Shown piece by piece: positions 27,923 to 39,600 of a stretch of 64,000 bases of DNA (the stretch's first letter is position 1; the number at the start of each line of letters is the position of its first letter). Both the position numbers and the translations under genes were made by a program. Source of the DNA: Bacteroidales bacterium (GTDB lineage: Bacteria > Bacteroidota > Bacteroidia > Bacteroidales > UBA932). The stretch spans positions 94,723 through 158,722 of the forward strand of contig JAFSOA010000017.1 of NCBI GenBank assembly GCA_017447265.1, written 5' to 3'. The notes under the pieces are model-generated. The model was not told the DNA's origin. It did not search any database and saw nothing but the letters and a program-made list of their open reading frames with translations.

Positions 27923-28734
27923 ACATCCGCCGCGGTCTCCTATCCACGATCTCCGCCATCACCCTGTTCCTCGTGCTCGCCGCTTTCGCCATCGTACTGG
28001 TGGCGGAGAATGGTGTCGTGCAGCGATACAGGATCCTGGGGACCGCACGCGACATGCAGGCCTGGCTCTGGACCCGGAGCAGCAACATCGGCACTTTCTT
28101 CAACTATCGCGTTGAGAACAAACGGCTTGTGGCGGAGAACCTCGCGCTCCGGCAGCAGTTGGCGCGCTACCAGGCAGCCGGGCGCGCGCTCGACAGTGTC
28201 GCCGTCCGGGTGGAGCCCGATTTCAGTTACCTCAGCGCCAACATCGTCAAGCAGACCGTCAACCGGCAGCGCAACCACCTGATCCTCGACCGGGGCCGCA
28301 AGGACGGCATCGAGCCGGGCCTGGGCGTGGTAACCGCCCGCGGCGTGGTCGGCATCGTCGGCGCGGTGGGCGAACACTACGCCTACGTGATCTCCATCCT
28401 CGGCGCCGGGCAGACCGTCAGTGTCAAACTGGCCGGCAGCGGAGCCTTCGGCCCCATGATCTGGCCCGGCACCCGGCCTGACCACATGCTCCTGCGGGAG
28501 ATTCCCGTACACATCCAGGCCGCTCCCGGCGACACCGTACTCACCAGCGGCTTTTCCACCCTCTATCCGCCCGACATCCCCGTCGGCAGCGTCGTCTCCG
28601 CCCAGGTCAGCCAGGGATCGTCCCAGGAACTGACCGTCGCGCTGTTCGAGGATTTCCGGACCCTCCACTCCGTCTACGTGGTCCGCAACAACCACCAGGC
28701 CGAAATCGAAGCATTGTATGAGCAGGTCCCGTAG
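27919..28734 (+). CDS. mreC: Rod shape-determining protein MreC
   Basis: Bitopic periplasmic scaffold linking MreB to PBP2. One membrane helix (residues about 10-32) is followed by a coiled-coil region (residues about 60-90, NKRLVAENLALRQQL) and the two beta-barrel halves with the GVVGIVGAVGEHYA motif. Length 271 aa. It overlaps mreB by 4 bp and mreD by 17 bp, indicating translational coupling in the rod operon. Confidence 0.94.
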
Positions 28735-29224
28735 CATACTCTTCTTCGTAATGGTTTTCCTGATTCAGCTGGCCATCTCCAACTTCCTGAACCTGGGACC
28801 CTGGATCACGATCAGCCTGATCCCCTTCCTGATCCTGCAGATCCCCCTGCAGCGCACGCCCCATGTCGTGATGCTCTCTGCCTTCGGGCTGGGCCTGCTG
28901 CTCGACTGGCTGTCCGCCGGTGTCCTGGGCCTCAACGCTTTCGCGGCCCTCATGGCCGCCGCGCCGCGCCGGCTTCTCTATCGCCTGATCATCAACGGCG
29001 AGCGGAAGGATGTCCTCTGGATTCCGCTTCTGCGGGACACCGGGCTGCCCAAGTACCTCAACTACCTGCTCAGCCTGACGGCCATTTACCTGGCCGCCTT
29101 CATCCTGCTCGACTGCGTGAGCGTCCGGCCCTTCGGCTTCATCCTGGTCAAATTCGTCGCCAGCACCCTGGTCAGCAGCCTGCTGGGCCTGCTGCTGGCC
29201 TATGCTTTCCAACGCCGGAGCTGA
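28718..29224 (+). CDS. mreD: Rod shape-determining protein MreD
   Basis: Small polytopic membrane protein (168 aa, about five hydrophobic segments) of the elongation complex. Sequence similarity in this family is weak. The call rests on the hydrophobic pattern, the FGLGLLLDWLSAGVLGLNAF segment (family-like G-x-x-x-D-x-x-S/G-G-x-x-G-L-N) and its place between mreC and PBP2. It overlaps mreC by 17 bp. Confidence 0.9.
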   Translation: MSRSRSILFFVMVFLIQLAISNFLNLGPWITISLIPFLILQIPLQRTPHVVMLSAFGLGLLLDWLSAGVLGLNAFAALMAAAPRRLLYRLIINGERKDVLWIPLLRDTGLPKYLNYLLSLTAIYLAAFILLDCVSVRPFGFILVKFVASTLVSSLLGLLLAYAFQRRS

Positions 29225-29227
29225 GCC

Positions 29228-31072
29228 ATGGACGCCTACAAGAACCGCCGCGGCATCCTGGTCATCGCCATCGTCATCATCTTTGGCGTGATCGCCTTCC
29301 GCTTGTTCCAGGTACAGATCCTCGACAAGGACTACCGGGTCACGGCCGAAAACAACGCCCTCAAGTACGAAACCCTCTACCCGGCCCGTGGCCGCATCCT
29401 CGACCGCAACGGCGACGTGCTCGTCGACAACAAGATGACCTACGACATCATGGTCACGCCCTACGACGTGCGCCCGTTCGACACCCTCGCCTTCTGCCGC
29501 ATCTTCGACCTGGACACGGCTTTCGTGCACGACAAGTTCCGGGAGTACCGCCGCTACCGCCGGCGCATCGGCTACCAGAGCCTGGCCTTCTGCCGGCAGG
29601 TGACCAGCGAGCAATACAACATGTTCATTGAGAAGAGCTACCAGTTCCCCGGCTTCTCAGGCGTTCGCCGCAGTTCCCGCGCCTACCCCCATGCCGGCGG
29701 CGGAAACCTGTACGGATACATCTCCGAAGTCGATCCGGCCTATCTCAGGGAACACCCCGAATACCGGAGCGGCGACTACGTGGGCAAGACCGGCATGGAA
29801 GAATCCTACGAGACGCTGCTGCGCGGCGAAAAGGGCTACGTCATCTACCTGCGCGATGCCCGCGGCCGCATCAAGCAACACTACGAGAACGGAGAATACG
29901 ACAAGGAAGCCGTCGCAGGCACCGACGTGACCACCACGATCGACGGTACATTGCAGGCCTACGGGGAGCAGCTCATGAAGAACAAGGTGGGTTCGCTGGT
30001 GGCCATCGAGCCGGCCACGGGCGAGATCCTCACCATGGTGTCGAGCCCGGGCATCGACGTCAGCCTGCTGGCCGACATCAACAAGCACTACAAGGACATC
30101 GTGAGCGACCCGTACAAGCCCATGTTCAACCGGGCCGTCCAGTCGCCCCAGCCGCCGGGCAGTGTCTTCAAGCTGGTCAACGGACTGATCGGCCTGCAGG
30201 AAGGCGTCCTCACCCCGGACACCCGCTACGGCTGCAACCGCGGCTATGTGGTGGGCAACCTGCGGGTGGGCTGCCACGGGCACCCGAGCCCCATCGACCT
30301 GTACCAGTCCATCATGATGTCGTGCAACGCCTACTACTGCTATGTGTTCCGCTCGATCCTCGACAACCCGAAATACGGCTCGGTGCGCGAGGGTTTCGAA
30401 AAGTGGAAAGAATACACCGCCAGTTTCGGCTTCGGCCACAGGCTCGACACGGACATCCCCGGCGAGAAGGCCGGCACCATGCCGAGCGCAGAACGCTACG
30501 ACCGGATCCACGGAAAGGACCGCTGGCGTTCTCTCTCCATCATCTCGCTGTCGATCGGGCAGGGAGAGATCGGCTGCACGCCGCTGCACCTGGCCAACCT
30601 CGCCGCCACCATCGCCAACCGGGGCTGGTACTACACCCCGCACCTGCAGAAAGACATGCCCGACTGCCCTATCGACGAACGCTTCAAGGAGCGGCACTAC
30701 ACCCTGGTCGACACCACCCACTTCGCGGATATCGTCAAGGGCATGGAACTGGCCATCAACTACACGGGCGGCGGCGCCACCGCCACCGTGGCCCGCATTC
30801 CCGGCATCATCGCCTGCGGCAAGACCGGCACCGCGCAGAACCCGCACGGCGACGACCACTCCGTCTTCATCACCTTCGCCCCGAAAGACAATCCGCAGAT
30901 CGCCGTGGTGGCCTACGTGGAAAACGGCGGCTTCGGCGCCACGTGGGCGGCGCCCATCGCCTCCCTGCTGGTGGAGAAATACCTCAAAGGCGAGATTTCA
31001 CCGGAGCGGAAGGCGCTGGAGCAGCGTGTACTCGAGGGCAGTCTTCTCCACAAAGTCAAAGTGAAACGCTAG
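29228..31072 (+). CDS. mrdA: Penicillin-binding protein 2 (elongasome transpeptidase)
   Basis: Class B PBP that crosslinks peptidoglycan during rod elongation with RodA. One N-terminal membrane helix (residues about 8-30), a pedestal/dimerisation domain starting with the YPARGRILDRNGDVLVDN motif, and a transpeptidase domain with S312-V-F-K315, S365-C-N367 and K532-T-G534. Length 614 aa is typical. It sits 4 bp after mreD and 4 bp before rodA. Identification firm. Confidence 0.96.
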   Translation: MDAYKNRRGILVIAIVIIFGVIAFRLFQVQILDKDYRVTAENNALKYETLYPARGRILDRNGDVLVDNKMTYDIMVTPYDVRPFDTLAFCRIFDLDTAFVHDKFREYRRYRRRIGYQSLAFCRQVTSEQYNMFIEKSYQFPGFSGVRRSSRAYPHAGGGNLYGYISEVDPAYLREHPEYRSGDYVGKTGMEESYETLLRGEKGYVIYLRDARGRIKQHYENGEYDKEAVAGTDVTTTIDGTLQAYGEQLMKNKVGSLVAIEPATGEILTMVSSPGIDVSLLADINKHYKDIVSDPYKPMFNRAVQSPQPPGSVFKLVNGLIGLQEGVLTPDTRYGCNRGYVVGNLRVGCHGHPSPIDLYQSIMMSCNAYYCYVFRSILDNPKYGSVREGFEKWKEYTASFGFGHRLDTDIPGEKAGTMPSAERYDRIHGKDRWRSLSIISLSIGQGEIGCTPLHLANLAATIANRGWYYTPHLQKDMPDCPIDERFKERHYTLVDTTHFADIVKGMELAINYTGGGATATVARIPGIIACGKTGTAQNPHGDDHSVFITFAPKDNPQIAVVAYVENGGFGATWAAPIASLLVEKYLKGEISPERKALEQRVLEGSLLHKVKVKR

Positions 31073-31075
31073 CCT

Positions 31076-32503
31076 ATGTCCGATATCGTCTACAAGAAAA
31101 TCGACTGGGTGATCGCCGGGATCTGGCTGCTGCTGGTGGTCTTCGGCTGGATGAACATCTACGCTTCGTCCGTGTCGGAAGACGGTTTCACATTCAGCCT
31201 GAAAGAGAAATACATCATGGACCTGATCTGGGTCGCCACCGCGATGATGCTGGGCTTCCTGATCCTGTTCATCATCCCGTCCAGCCTCTACCCGCCCGTC
31301 GCCCTGCCCTTCTACGCGCTGATGGTCCTGGCGCTGGTCGCTGTCGCCTTCGTGGGCGTGGAGGTCAACGGCTCGAAGTCCTGGTTCGCCCTCGGGCCCT
31401 TCCGGCTCCAGCCGGCCGAGTTTTCCAAGATTGCCACGGCCCTGCTGCTGGCCCAGGTCATGAGCAAGTACGGCTTCAGTTTCGCCAGGTTCCGCGATGC
31501 CTTGCAGGTCGCCCTCATCCTGGCGCTGCCCATGCTGGCTATCCTGCTGGAAAAGGAGACGGGTTCCGCCCTGGTCTACCTGGGTTACCTGCTGGTGTGT
31601 TACCGCGAGGGCATGACAGGCTGGATCCTGGTCATCGGCCTGCTGGCCATCGTGTTTTTCATCGTCACGCTCGTCTTTTCACCTTTTGTCGCGGTCCTGG
31701 TATTGCTGGGAATGACCGGCGTAGCGTACAGTTTCCAAGTCCGGAAGCCCCTGCAGGGCCTGCTCATCACGGCCCTGGGTATAACCCTGCTGGCCTTCCT
31801 GCCCCGGCTGCTGCAGCTGGAAGCCCTTTCCTTCCTGAACCGCTTCGATCCGGCGGAATGGCTGGCGCTTCTGGCGGGGACAGCCGCGCTGGTCCTGGCC
31901 CTGGTCTTCTGGTTCCACCGCCAGAAAAAGCGCCGCAACCTGATGCTGGGCGTCCTGCTCGGCCTGCTGATGATCTTTTCGGTGGAGATGGTTTTCACCA
32001 AGGTGCTCAAGGACCACCAGCGCGCGCGCATCGAAGTGCTGCTGGGCATCAAGGAAGACCCGATGGGCGTGGGCTACAATGTACACCAGTCGCTGGTGGC
32101 CATCGGTTCGGGCGGCCTGAGCGGCAAGGGGTTCCTGGGTGGCACGCAGACCCGCTTCAATTTCGTTCCGGAGCAGAGCACCGACTTCATCTTCTGCACC
32201 ATCGGCGAGGAATGGGGCCTGATCGGTACGCTGGCCGTCCTGGGGGCCTACCTGGCGCTCATTCTGCGCCTGATCTCCTCGGCGGAGAAGAAAAAAGACC
32301 ATTTTGCGCGCATCTACGGCTGGTGCGTGGCGTGCTGCCTGCTGATGCACGTGGTCATCAACATCTGCATGACCATCGGGCTGATGCCCGTCATCGGCAT
32401 CCCGCTGCCCCTGCTCAGTTACGGCGGATCTTCGCTCTGGGCCTTCACCATCCTGCTGTTCATCTACCTCCGGCTCGACCTGGATCAAAAGAAATATGAA
32501 TAG
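31076..32503 (+). CDS. rodA: Peptidoglycan glycosyltransferase RodA (SEDS family)
   Basis: SEDS polymerase that builds glycan strands with PBP2. Multiple membrane helices and SEDS motifs are seen: NGSKSWFALGPFRLQPAEF near residue 95, EKETGSALVYLG near 160, and the C-terminal P-L-P-L-L-S-Y-G-G-S-S motif. At 475 aa it is longer than E. coli RodA (about 370) because of an enlarged cytoplasmic/hydrophobic middle region (residues about 190-310), as commonly seen in Bacteroidota. Last gene of the rod operon. Confidence 0.95.
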   Translation: MSDIVYKKIDWVIAGIWLLLVVFGWMNIYASSVSEDGFTFSLKEKYIMDLIWVATAMMLGFLILFIIPSSLYPPVALPFYALMVLALVAVAFVGVEVNGSKSWFALGPFRLQPAEFSKIATALLLAQVMSKYGFSFARFRDALQVALILALPMLAILLEKETGSALVYLGYLLVCYREGMTGWILVIGLLAIVFFIVTLVFSPFVAVLVLLGMTGVAYSFQVRKPLQGLLITALGITLLAFLPRLLQLEALSFLNRFDPAEWLALLAGTAALVLALVFWFHRQKKRRNLMLGVLLGLLMIFSVEMVFTKVLKDHQRARIEVLLGIKEDPMGVGYNVHQSLVAIGSGGLSGKGFLGGTQTRFNFVPEQSTDFIFCTIGEEWGLIGTLAVLGAYLALILRLISSAEKKKDHFARIYGWCVACCLLMHVVINICMTIGLMPVIGIPLPLLSYGGSSLWAFTILLFIYLRLDLDQKKYE

Positions 32504-32513
32504 ATTTTTTGCT

Positions 32514-32521
32514 TAAATTTG
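32514..32521 (+). promoter_or_regulatory. -7 promoter box for gcvP
   Basis: TAAATTTG matches TAnnTTTG in the 59-bp gap after rodA, 41 bp before the gcvP ATG. Confidence 0.45.
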
Positions 32522-32562
32522 TAGATTGATTCCGAATTCACATCATAACAACATTATATCCT

Positions 32563-35373
<2,811 letters not shown>

Positions 35374-35388
35374 ACGAATCAGACAAAC

Positions 35389-35892
35389 ATGAAGAAACTA
35401 CTCCTTTCCCTTATCGCCCTGCTGGCCCTCGGCACTGCCGTCCGGGCCCAGGATTACGACATCACCACCGGTCTGCGCATGGGCTACGGCCACCACTCCG
35501 CCTTCACGCTGGAGTTTTCCGCCCAAGCCTTTGTCAACGACATTAACCGCGTCGAGGTGGATCTGGGCTTGCGCTTGCGCAACCACTTTACGAAAACGGA
35601 CGACGGTGAATCCTATGATGTATACCTCCCCATCGGCCCGATTTTGACCTCCGCCTGGCAATGGCACTGGTTCCTGGCCGGCGGCTTCGGCGTCTACGGC
35701 GGTCCCGCCCTGCAGCTGTCGCTGCCTGCCTGGCATCATTTCAGCATGGGTGCCGGCGGTCAGGTGGGTTTAGACTACCAGTTTGACGCACCATTCCAGG
35801 TGGCGCTCGATTTCCGGCCGATCTACAATTTCTTCGGTCCGTACAAAGGCTTCGATCCCAACGTGGGCCTCAGCTTCCGCTACGCCTTCTAG
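35389..35892 (+). CDS. Small outer-membrane beta-barrel protein, unknown role
   Basis: A 167-aa protein with a signal peptide (MKKLLLSLIALLALGTAVRAQ) and alternating hydrophobic/aromatic strands ending in FRYAF, a C-terminal aromatic typical of outer-membrane barrels. The size fits an eight-stranded barrel of the OmpX/OmpW-like class. It starts 16 bp after gcvP and may be read through from it. A strong T-poor hairpin follows. No function can be assigned. Confidence 0.7.
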   Translation: MKKLLLSLIALLALGTAVRAQDYDITTGLRMGYGHHSAFTLEFSAQAFVNDINRVEVDLGLRLRNHFTKTDDGESYDVYLPIGPILTSAWQWHWFLAGGFGVYGGPALQLSLPAWHHFSMGAGGQVGLDYQFDAPFQVALDFRPIYNFFGPYKGFDPNVGLSFRYAF

Positions 35893-35916
35893 CCGGGGCT
35901 CCGCCCCTGAAAAAGG

Positions 35917-35944
35917 AAGGAGTGACGCTTTCGGGTCACTCCTT
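35917..35944. terminator. Bidirectional terminator-like hairpin overlapping the end of the RHH gene
   Basis: AAGGAGTGAC and GTCACTCCTT are exact complements around an 8-base loop. The hairpin contains the stop codon and last codons of the convergent ribbon-helix-helix gene. A GGGGC/GCCCC mini-hairpin sits just before it (35895-35907). Confidence 0.7.
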
Positions 35945-36100
35945 CTTCGTTTTTCGTCCGGCGCGTCGCAAGGCATCGTCGATGATCCACTGCAACTGGC
36001 CGTTGATGCTGCGGAACTCATCGGCCGACCATCGTTCGAGGGCCTCCATCGTCTGCGCATCGACGCGCAGCACAAAACTCCGGGTCCCTTCCTTAGCCAT
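35936..36100 (-). CDS. Arc-like ribbon-helix-helix DNA-binding protein
   Basis: A 54-aa ORF, chosen from the ATG at 36100 because it follows the SPFH stop by 2 bp and begins a complete RHH unit: a short strand (RSFVLRVDA), helix (QTMEALERWSADE) and second helix (SINGQLQWIIDDALRR) with a basic tail. Arc/MetJ-type proteins dimerise to bind DNA. The same SPFH-then-Arc pairing occurs in many Bacteroidales, where the small protein is annotated Arc-family. Its target is unknown; no toxin gene is visible next to it. Confidence 0.75.
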   Translation of the reverse strand: MAKEGTRSFVLRVDAQTMEALERWSADEFRSINGQLQWIIDDALRRAGRKTKKE

Positions 36101-36102
36101 GA

Positions 36103-37041
36103 TCAGTTGTACAGCGAACCGGCGTTGACGACCGGCTGGGCATTGTCTTCCGAGCAGAGCACCACGAGCAGGTTGCTCACCATGGCGGCTTTGCGCTCTT
36201 CGTCGAGCTCCACCACGCCTTCGTTCTTGAGCTGGTCGAGGGCCATCTTCACCATCGACACGGCGCCTTCGACTATCTTCTCGCGGGCGGCGATGATGGC
36301 GTCGGCCTGCTGGCGGCGGAGCATCACGGCGGCGATTTCCGGCGCATAGGCCAAGTAGTTGATGCGGGCCTCGATGGCTTCGATACCGGCGATGGAGAGA
36401 CGCTCGTTGAGCGTACGTGTCAGCTCGTCGTTGATCTCTTCGGCACCGGAACGCAGGGTCACGTCGTTTTCGTTGGGATTGCTGTTCTCGTCGTAATTGT
36501 AGTTGCCGGCCACCTGGCGGAGCGCCGCATCGGCCTGCACCTTCACGAAGCTTTCGAAAGCCTTCATCGTGGAACTCAGGCTGCCCTGGGTGCTCATGGT
36601 CTGCGAGTCGATCTCGAAGAGACTCTTGTACACGTCCTTCACGCGCCATACCAGCACAAGGCCGATCATAATCGGGTTGCCGCTCTTGTCGTTGACCTTG
36701 ATGGCTTCCGCATCGAAGTTGCGGGCGCGCAGCGACACGCGTTTCTTCGAAAGCAGCGGGTTGAGATACCAGAATCCGTTCTCGCGGAACGTGCCGCAGT
36801 ATTTGCCGAAAAAGACCAGTGCGCGGGCCTCGTTGGGTTCAAGCTTCACCAGGCCGATCGACAGGAAGATGAGCAGGAGGAACGACAGGGGGAGGGTCAG
36901 TCCGATCACCAGGTCGGGCCTCGGTCCGCTCACCGCGTTGGAGATGATGACAACATCGGCCGCAATAAGGGCCAGAATCAGGAACAGCACAATGAAGCCG
37001 CTGATCTTGAAGCCTTTGAATTCAAATTCCTTGGTTTCCAT
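36103..37041 (-). CDS. SPFH/Band 7 domain membrane protein
   Basis: A 312-aa membrane protein with two N-terminal hydrophobic helices (residues about 13-35 and 46-66) followed by an SPFH (prohibitin homology) domain from about residue 68 (EPNEARALVFFGKYCGTF) and a helical, coiled-coil-prone C-terminus (AEIAAVMLRRQQADAIIAAREK). SPFH proteins form oligomeric membrane cages or scaffold microdomains and can modulate proteases. A TATCTTTG box at complement 37076-37083 lies 35 bp upstream. It is followed by the Arc-like gene. Family firm, role unknown. Confidence 0.9.
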   Translation of the reverse strand: METKEFEFKGFKISGFIVLFLILALIAADVVIISNAVSGPRPDLVIGLTLPLSFLLLIFLSIGLVKLEPNEARALVFFGKYCGTFRENGFWYLNPLLSKKRVSLRARNFDAEAIKVNDKSGNPIMIGLVLVWRVKDVYKSLFEIDSQTMSTQGSLSSTMKAFESFVKVQADAALRQVAGNYNYDENSNPNENDVTLRSGAEEINDELTRTLNERLSIAGIEAIEARINYLAYAPEIAAVMLRRQQADAIIAAREKIVEGAVSMVKMALDQLKNEGVVELDEERKAAMVSNLLVVLCSEDNAQPVVNAGSLYN

Positions 37042-37075
37042 AGCTTTCTGTCTTTGTGATATCGATTTGATATTA

Positions 37076-37083
37076 CAAAGATA
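37076..37083 (-). promoter_or_regulatory. -7 promoter box for the SPFH-Arc pair
   Basis: TATCTTTG on the minus strand, 34 bp before the SPFH ATG. Confidence 0.5.
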
Positions 37084-37138
37084 CTAAAAATCTGAAAACC
37101 TGGCACCCATTTTTGCAATTTTGTACCAGGGAAGTAAT

Positions 37139-37690
37139 TTAGCTCAACCTCTCGAGTCTGTAGCCCAGCAAGAAAAGTTCGATGGAAGCGCCGATGCGAT
37201 AGAGGACCTGCACCGTGCGGGCGAAGACATAATAGGCACGGGGACTCTGGGGCTCAATATGTTCGTGGCGTATCATCGTGAGGGCTTCGACAGCGCATTT
37301 CGACAGGATATCTGCAATGCTGCGGGACTGCTCGCTGTCCAGTTCGTAGCCCAGTACCTGGGTCGTGATCCGTTCGTCCATGTCGTCGAAACCGCGCGGC
37401 CCCTGCAGGTCTGCATACGACACTTGCTGATAGGTCTGCCAGTCGGCGTCCCAGAGTTTGGCGACGGCCATGCCCAGGTAGCCAGCCCAGGCCACGGCAG
37501 CCTCGGGATATGCCCCGTACTCGCGCACCGCGTCTGTCAGATAGGGCTTGGCCAGCGTTTCGGAAAACTTGAAGTCAATATCGTCATTTTCCAGCAGGAC
37601 GCCGCTCATCATGTCGTAGGCCGTACACAGGCGCACCAGGCTCTCCTGCAAGCGCTTCTCGTATCCTTCGAGGTATTCGTTCTCTTCCAT
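37139..37690 (-). CDS. Hypothetical helical protein
   Basis: A 183-aa soluble protein without signal peptide or membrane segment. It is predicted mostly helical (heptad-like patterns throughout, many E/D/L/A) with a conserved-looking W-D-A-D-W-Q-T-Y motif near residue 80. I do not recognise a family. It has its own well-formed promoter (complement 37712-37742) divergent from smpB, which supports it being expressed. Confidence 0.6.
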   Translation of the reverse strand: MEENEYLEGYEKRLQESLVRLCTAYDMMSGVLLENDDIDFKFSETLAKPYLTDAVREYGAYPEAAVAWAGYLGMAVAKLWDADWQTYQQVSYADLQGPRGFDDMDERITTQVLGYELDSEQSRSIADILSKCAVEALTMIRHEHIEPQSPRAYYVFARTVQVLYRIGASIELFLLGYRLERLS

Positions 37691-37711
37691 ACGCCTTTCG
37701 TTATTTTCGTT

Positions 37712-37742
37712 GCAAAGTTAAAAAACACCCGAATCAACACAA
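37712..37742 (-). promoter_or_regulatory. Promoter of the hypothetical gene at 37139-37690
   Basis: TTG (complement 37740-37742), a 19-bp gap, then TAACTTTGC (complement 37712-37720), matching both Bacteroidota elements. Confidence 0.6.
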
Positions 37743-37751
37743 GATAATTAT

Positions 37752-37759
37752 TACCTTTG
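37752..37759 (+). promoter_or_regulatory. -7 promoter box for smpB, 6 bp before the ATG
   Basis: TACCTTTG followed by C, a perfect -7 element. Expected transcription start is at most a few bases before the ATG at 37766. Confidence 0.55.
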
Positions 37760-37765
37760 CGGATT

Positions 37766-38221
37766 ATGGCGAAGGACAAGAAAAAGAGCACGGTGGAGAT
37801 CCGCAACAAGAAGGCAGGGTTCGAATACGAATTCCTGGAGCACTTCACGGCCGGCATCGTCCTCAACGGCACCGAAATCAAGTCGATCCGCGCCGGCAAG
37901 GCCTCGCTGGTCGACAGCTGGTGCTACTTCGTCAACGGCGAGCTGTACGTCAAGAACATGAACGTGGCCGAATACTGGTGGGGTTCCGCCTTCAGCCGCC
38001 AGGACCCCCGGCGCGACCGCAAGCTCCTGCTCAACCGGAAAGAGCTCCGCAAACTCGCCCGGGCCGTCAAGGAGAAAGGCCTGACCATCGTCGCCACCCG
38101 CCTGTTCATCGCCGACAACGGCTACGCCAAGCTCAACATCGCGCTGGCCCGCGGCAAGCGGGAATTCGACAAGCGCGAATCCATCAAGGAGAAAGACCTC
38201 AAAAGATATGAAACAGATTGA
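37766..38221 (+). CDS. smpB: SsrA-binding protein SmpB
   Basis: Small RNA-binding protein that delivers tmRNA to stalled ribosomes. Start at the ATG at 37766 ([21 protein letters not shown]); an ATG three codons upstream lies within the promoter box and is unlikely. The beta-barrel core motifs [17 protein letters not shown] and [11 protein letters not shown]-type loop are present, and the C-terminal tail is lysine-rich ([19 protein letters not shown]). Length 151 aa is normal. It overlaps the pgk start by 14 bp. Confidence 0.95.
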   Translation: MAKDKKKSTVEIRNKKAGFEYEFLEHFTAGIVLNGTEIKSIRAGKASLVDSWCYFVNGELYVKNMNVAEYWWGSAFSRQDPRRDRKLLLNRKELRKLARAVKEKGLTIVATRLFIADNGYAKLNIALARGKREFDKRESIKEKDLKRYETD

Positions 38222-39461
38222 TTCCTACAATTTCAATGGCAAGAAGGCCATTGTCCGCGTCGACTTCAACGTTCCGTTGAACGACCAGTTCGAGATTACC
38301 GATGACACCCGCATCCGCGCCGCCATCCCCACCCTCAAGAAGGTGCTCGCCGGCGGTGGTTCGCTGATCATCATGTCGCACCTCGGCCGCCCGAAGGGCC
38401 CCTCCGAGAAATTCTCGCTGAAGCACATCCTGGGCCGCGTGAGCGAATGCCTCGGCGTGCCGGCGCAGTTCGCTCCGGATTGCCAGCAGGCCGACGCACA
38501 AGCCGCCGCCCTCAAGCCGGGCGAAGTGCTGGTGCTCGAAAACCTCCGCTTCTACGCCGAGGAAGAAGGCAAACCCCGCGGACTGGCCGAAGATGCCACC
38601 GACGAAGAGAAGAAAGCCGCCAAGGCGGCCGTCAAGGAGAGCCAGAAAGCCTTCACGAAGAAGCTGGCTTCCTACGCCGACTGCTACATCAACGACGCGT
38701 TCGGCACCGCCCACCGCGCCCACGCCTCCACGGCGCTCATCGCCAAATACTTCCCGAACGACAAGATGTTCGGCTACCTGATGGAAGGCGAGATCAAGGC
38801 CATCGACAATGTGCTCAAGAACGCCCGGCATCCTTTCACCGCCATCATCGGCGGCTCGAAGGTCTCCTCGAAGCTCGAGGTGCTCAAGAACCTGGTGACC
38901 AAGGTCGACAACCTGATCATCGGCGGCGGCATGGGCTACACCTTCATCAAGGCGGAAGGCGGCAAGATCGGCAACTCCCTCCACGAAGACGACCTGATTC
39001 CCGACGCACAGGAGATCATGAAGATCGCCAGGGAGAAGGGTGTCAACCTTTCCCTCTCGGTCCAGACCCGCGTAGCCGACGATTTCAGCAACGACGCCAA
39101 TATCCGCGTCGTCCCCTCGCACGAGATTCCGGACGGCTGGCAGGGCATGGACGCCGGCGAGAAATCCATTGAAAACTGGAAGAACATCATCATGAACTCC
39201 AAGACCGTGCTGTGGAACGGCCCTGTGGGCGTGTTCGAAATGCCCAACTTCGCCACCGGCACGCTGAAGATTGCCGAAGCGCTCGCCGAAGCAACCGCCA
39301 AGGGCGCGTACACGCTCGTGGGTGGCGGCGACTCGGTCGCTGCCGTCAACCAGATGGGCTATGCCGACAAGGTGAGCTACGTGTCCACCGGCGGCGGCGC
39401 CATGCTGGAAGCCATCGAGGGCAAGGATCTTCCGGGCATTGCTGCCATTCGTGAGGACTGA
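38208..39461 (+). CDS. pgk: Phosphoglycerate kinase
   Basis: Glycolytic enzyme interconverting 1,3-bisphosphoglycerate and 3-phosphoglycerate with ATP. The N-terminal RVDFNVPL motif, SHLGRPKG, the [11 protein letters not shown] block and the C-terminal [13 protein letters not shown] nucleotide loop are all present. At 417 aa the length is typical. Its start codon lies inside the smpB 3' end (14-bp overlap, different frame), suggesting coupled expression. A GC-rich mini-hairpin follows at 39467-39481. Confidence 0.97.
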   Translation: MKQIDSYNFNGKKAIVRVDFNVPLNDQFEITDDTRIRAAIPTLKKVLAGGGSLIIMSHLGRPKGPSEKFSLKHILGRVSECLGVPAQFAPDCQQADAQAAALKPGEVLVLENLRFYAEEEGKPRGLAEDATDEEKKAAKAAVKESQKAFTKKLASYADCYINDAFGTAHRAHASTALIAKYFPNDKMFGYLMEGEIKAIDNVLKNARHPFTAIIGGSKVSSKLEVLKNLVTKVDNLIIGGGMGYTFIKAEGGKIGNSLHEDDLIPDAQEIMKIAREKGVNLSLSVQTRVADDFSNDANIRVVPSHEIPDGWQGMDAGEKSIENWKNIIMNSKTVLWNGPVGVFEMPNFATGTLKIAEALAEATAKGAYTLVGGGDSVAAVNQMGYADKVSYVSTGGGAMLEAIEGKDLPGIAAIRED

Positions 39462-39466
39462 TTTAC

Positions 39467-39481
39467 CGGGGCTCTGCCCCG
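39467..39481 (+). terminator. GC-rich mini-hairpin after pgk
   Basis: CGGGGC and GCCCCG with a 3-base loop, 5 bp after the stop; no T-run. A similar GGGGC/GCCCC hairpin follows the gene ending at 35892. Confidence 0.4.
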
Positions 39482-39496
39482 AACCCCGCGCCTCCC

Positions 39497-39561
39497 GGCC
39501 TTAGTACTTTTGCTACGCGTGCTTCCTGCGGATTTGAACGACAATTGCAAAAGTACCGGCC
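39497..39561. repeat. Inverted repeat with opposed -7-like boxes upstream of the lactonase gene
   Basis: GTACTTTTGC (39504-39513) and GCAAAAGTAC (39547-39556) are exact complements, extended by GGCC at both outer ends. Each arm contains TACTTTTG, a match to TAnnTTTG reading inward. It could be a dispersed element or a promoter/operator. Confidence 0.7.
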
Positions 39562-39600
39562 TCCGGCGGTCCGCTGATGCGGACTTATAAATAATTGGCT

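Noticed and set aside
30322-32499. Plus-strand frame overlapping PBP2 and RodA
   Set aside because: Alternate frame with Arg/Pro/His-rich translation typical of G+C-rich shadows.
37118-37747. Plus-strand frame opposite the hypothetical gene at 37139-37690
   Set aside because: The minus-strand gene has a good promoter and balanced composition; the plus frame overlaps promoters on both sides.
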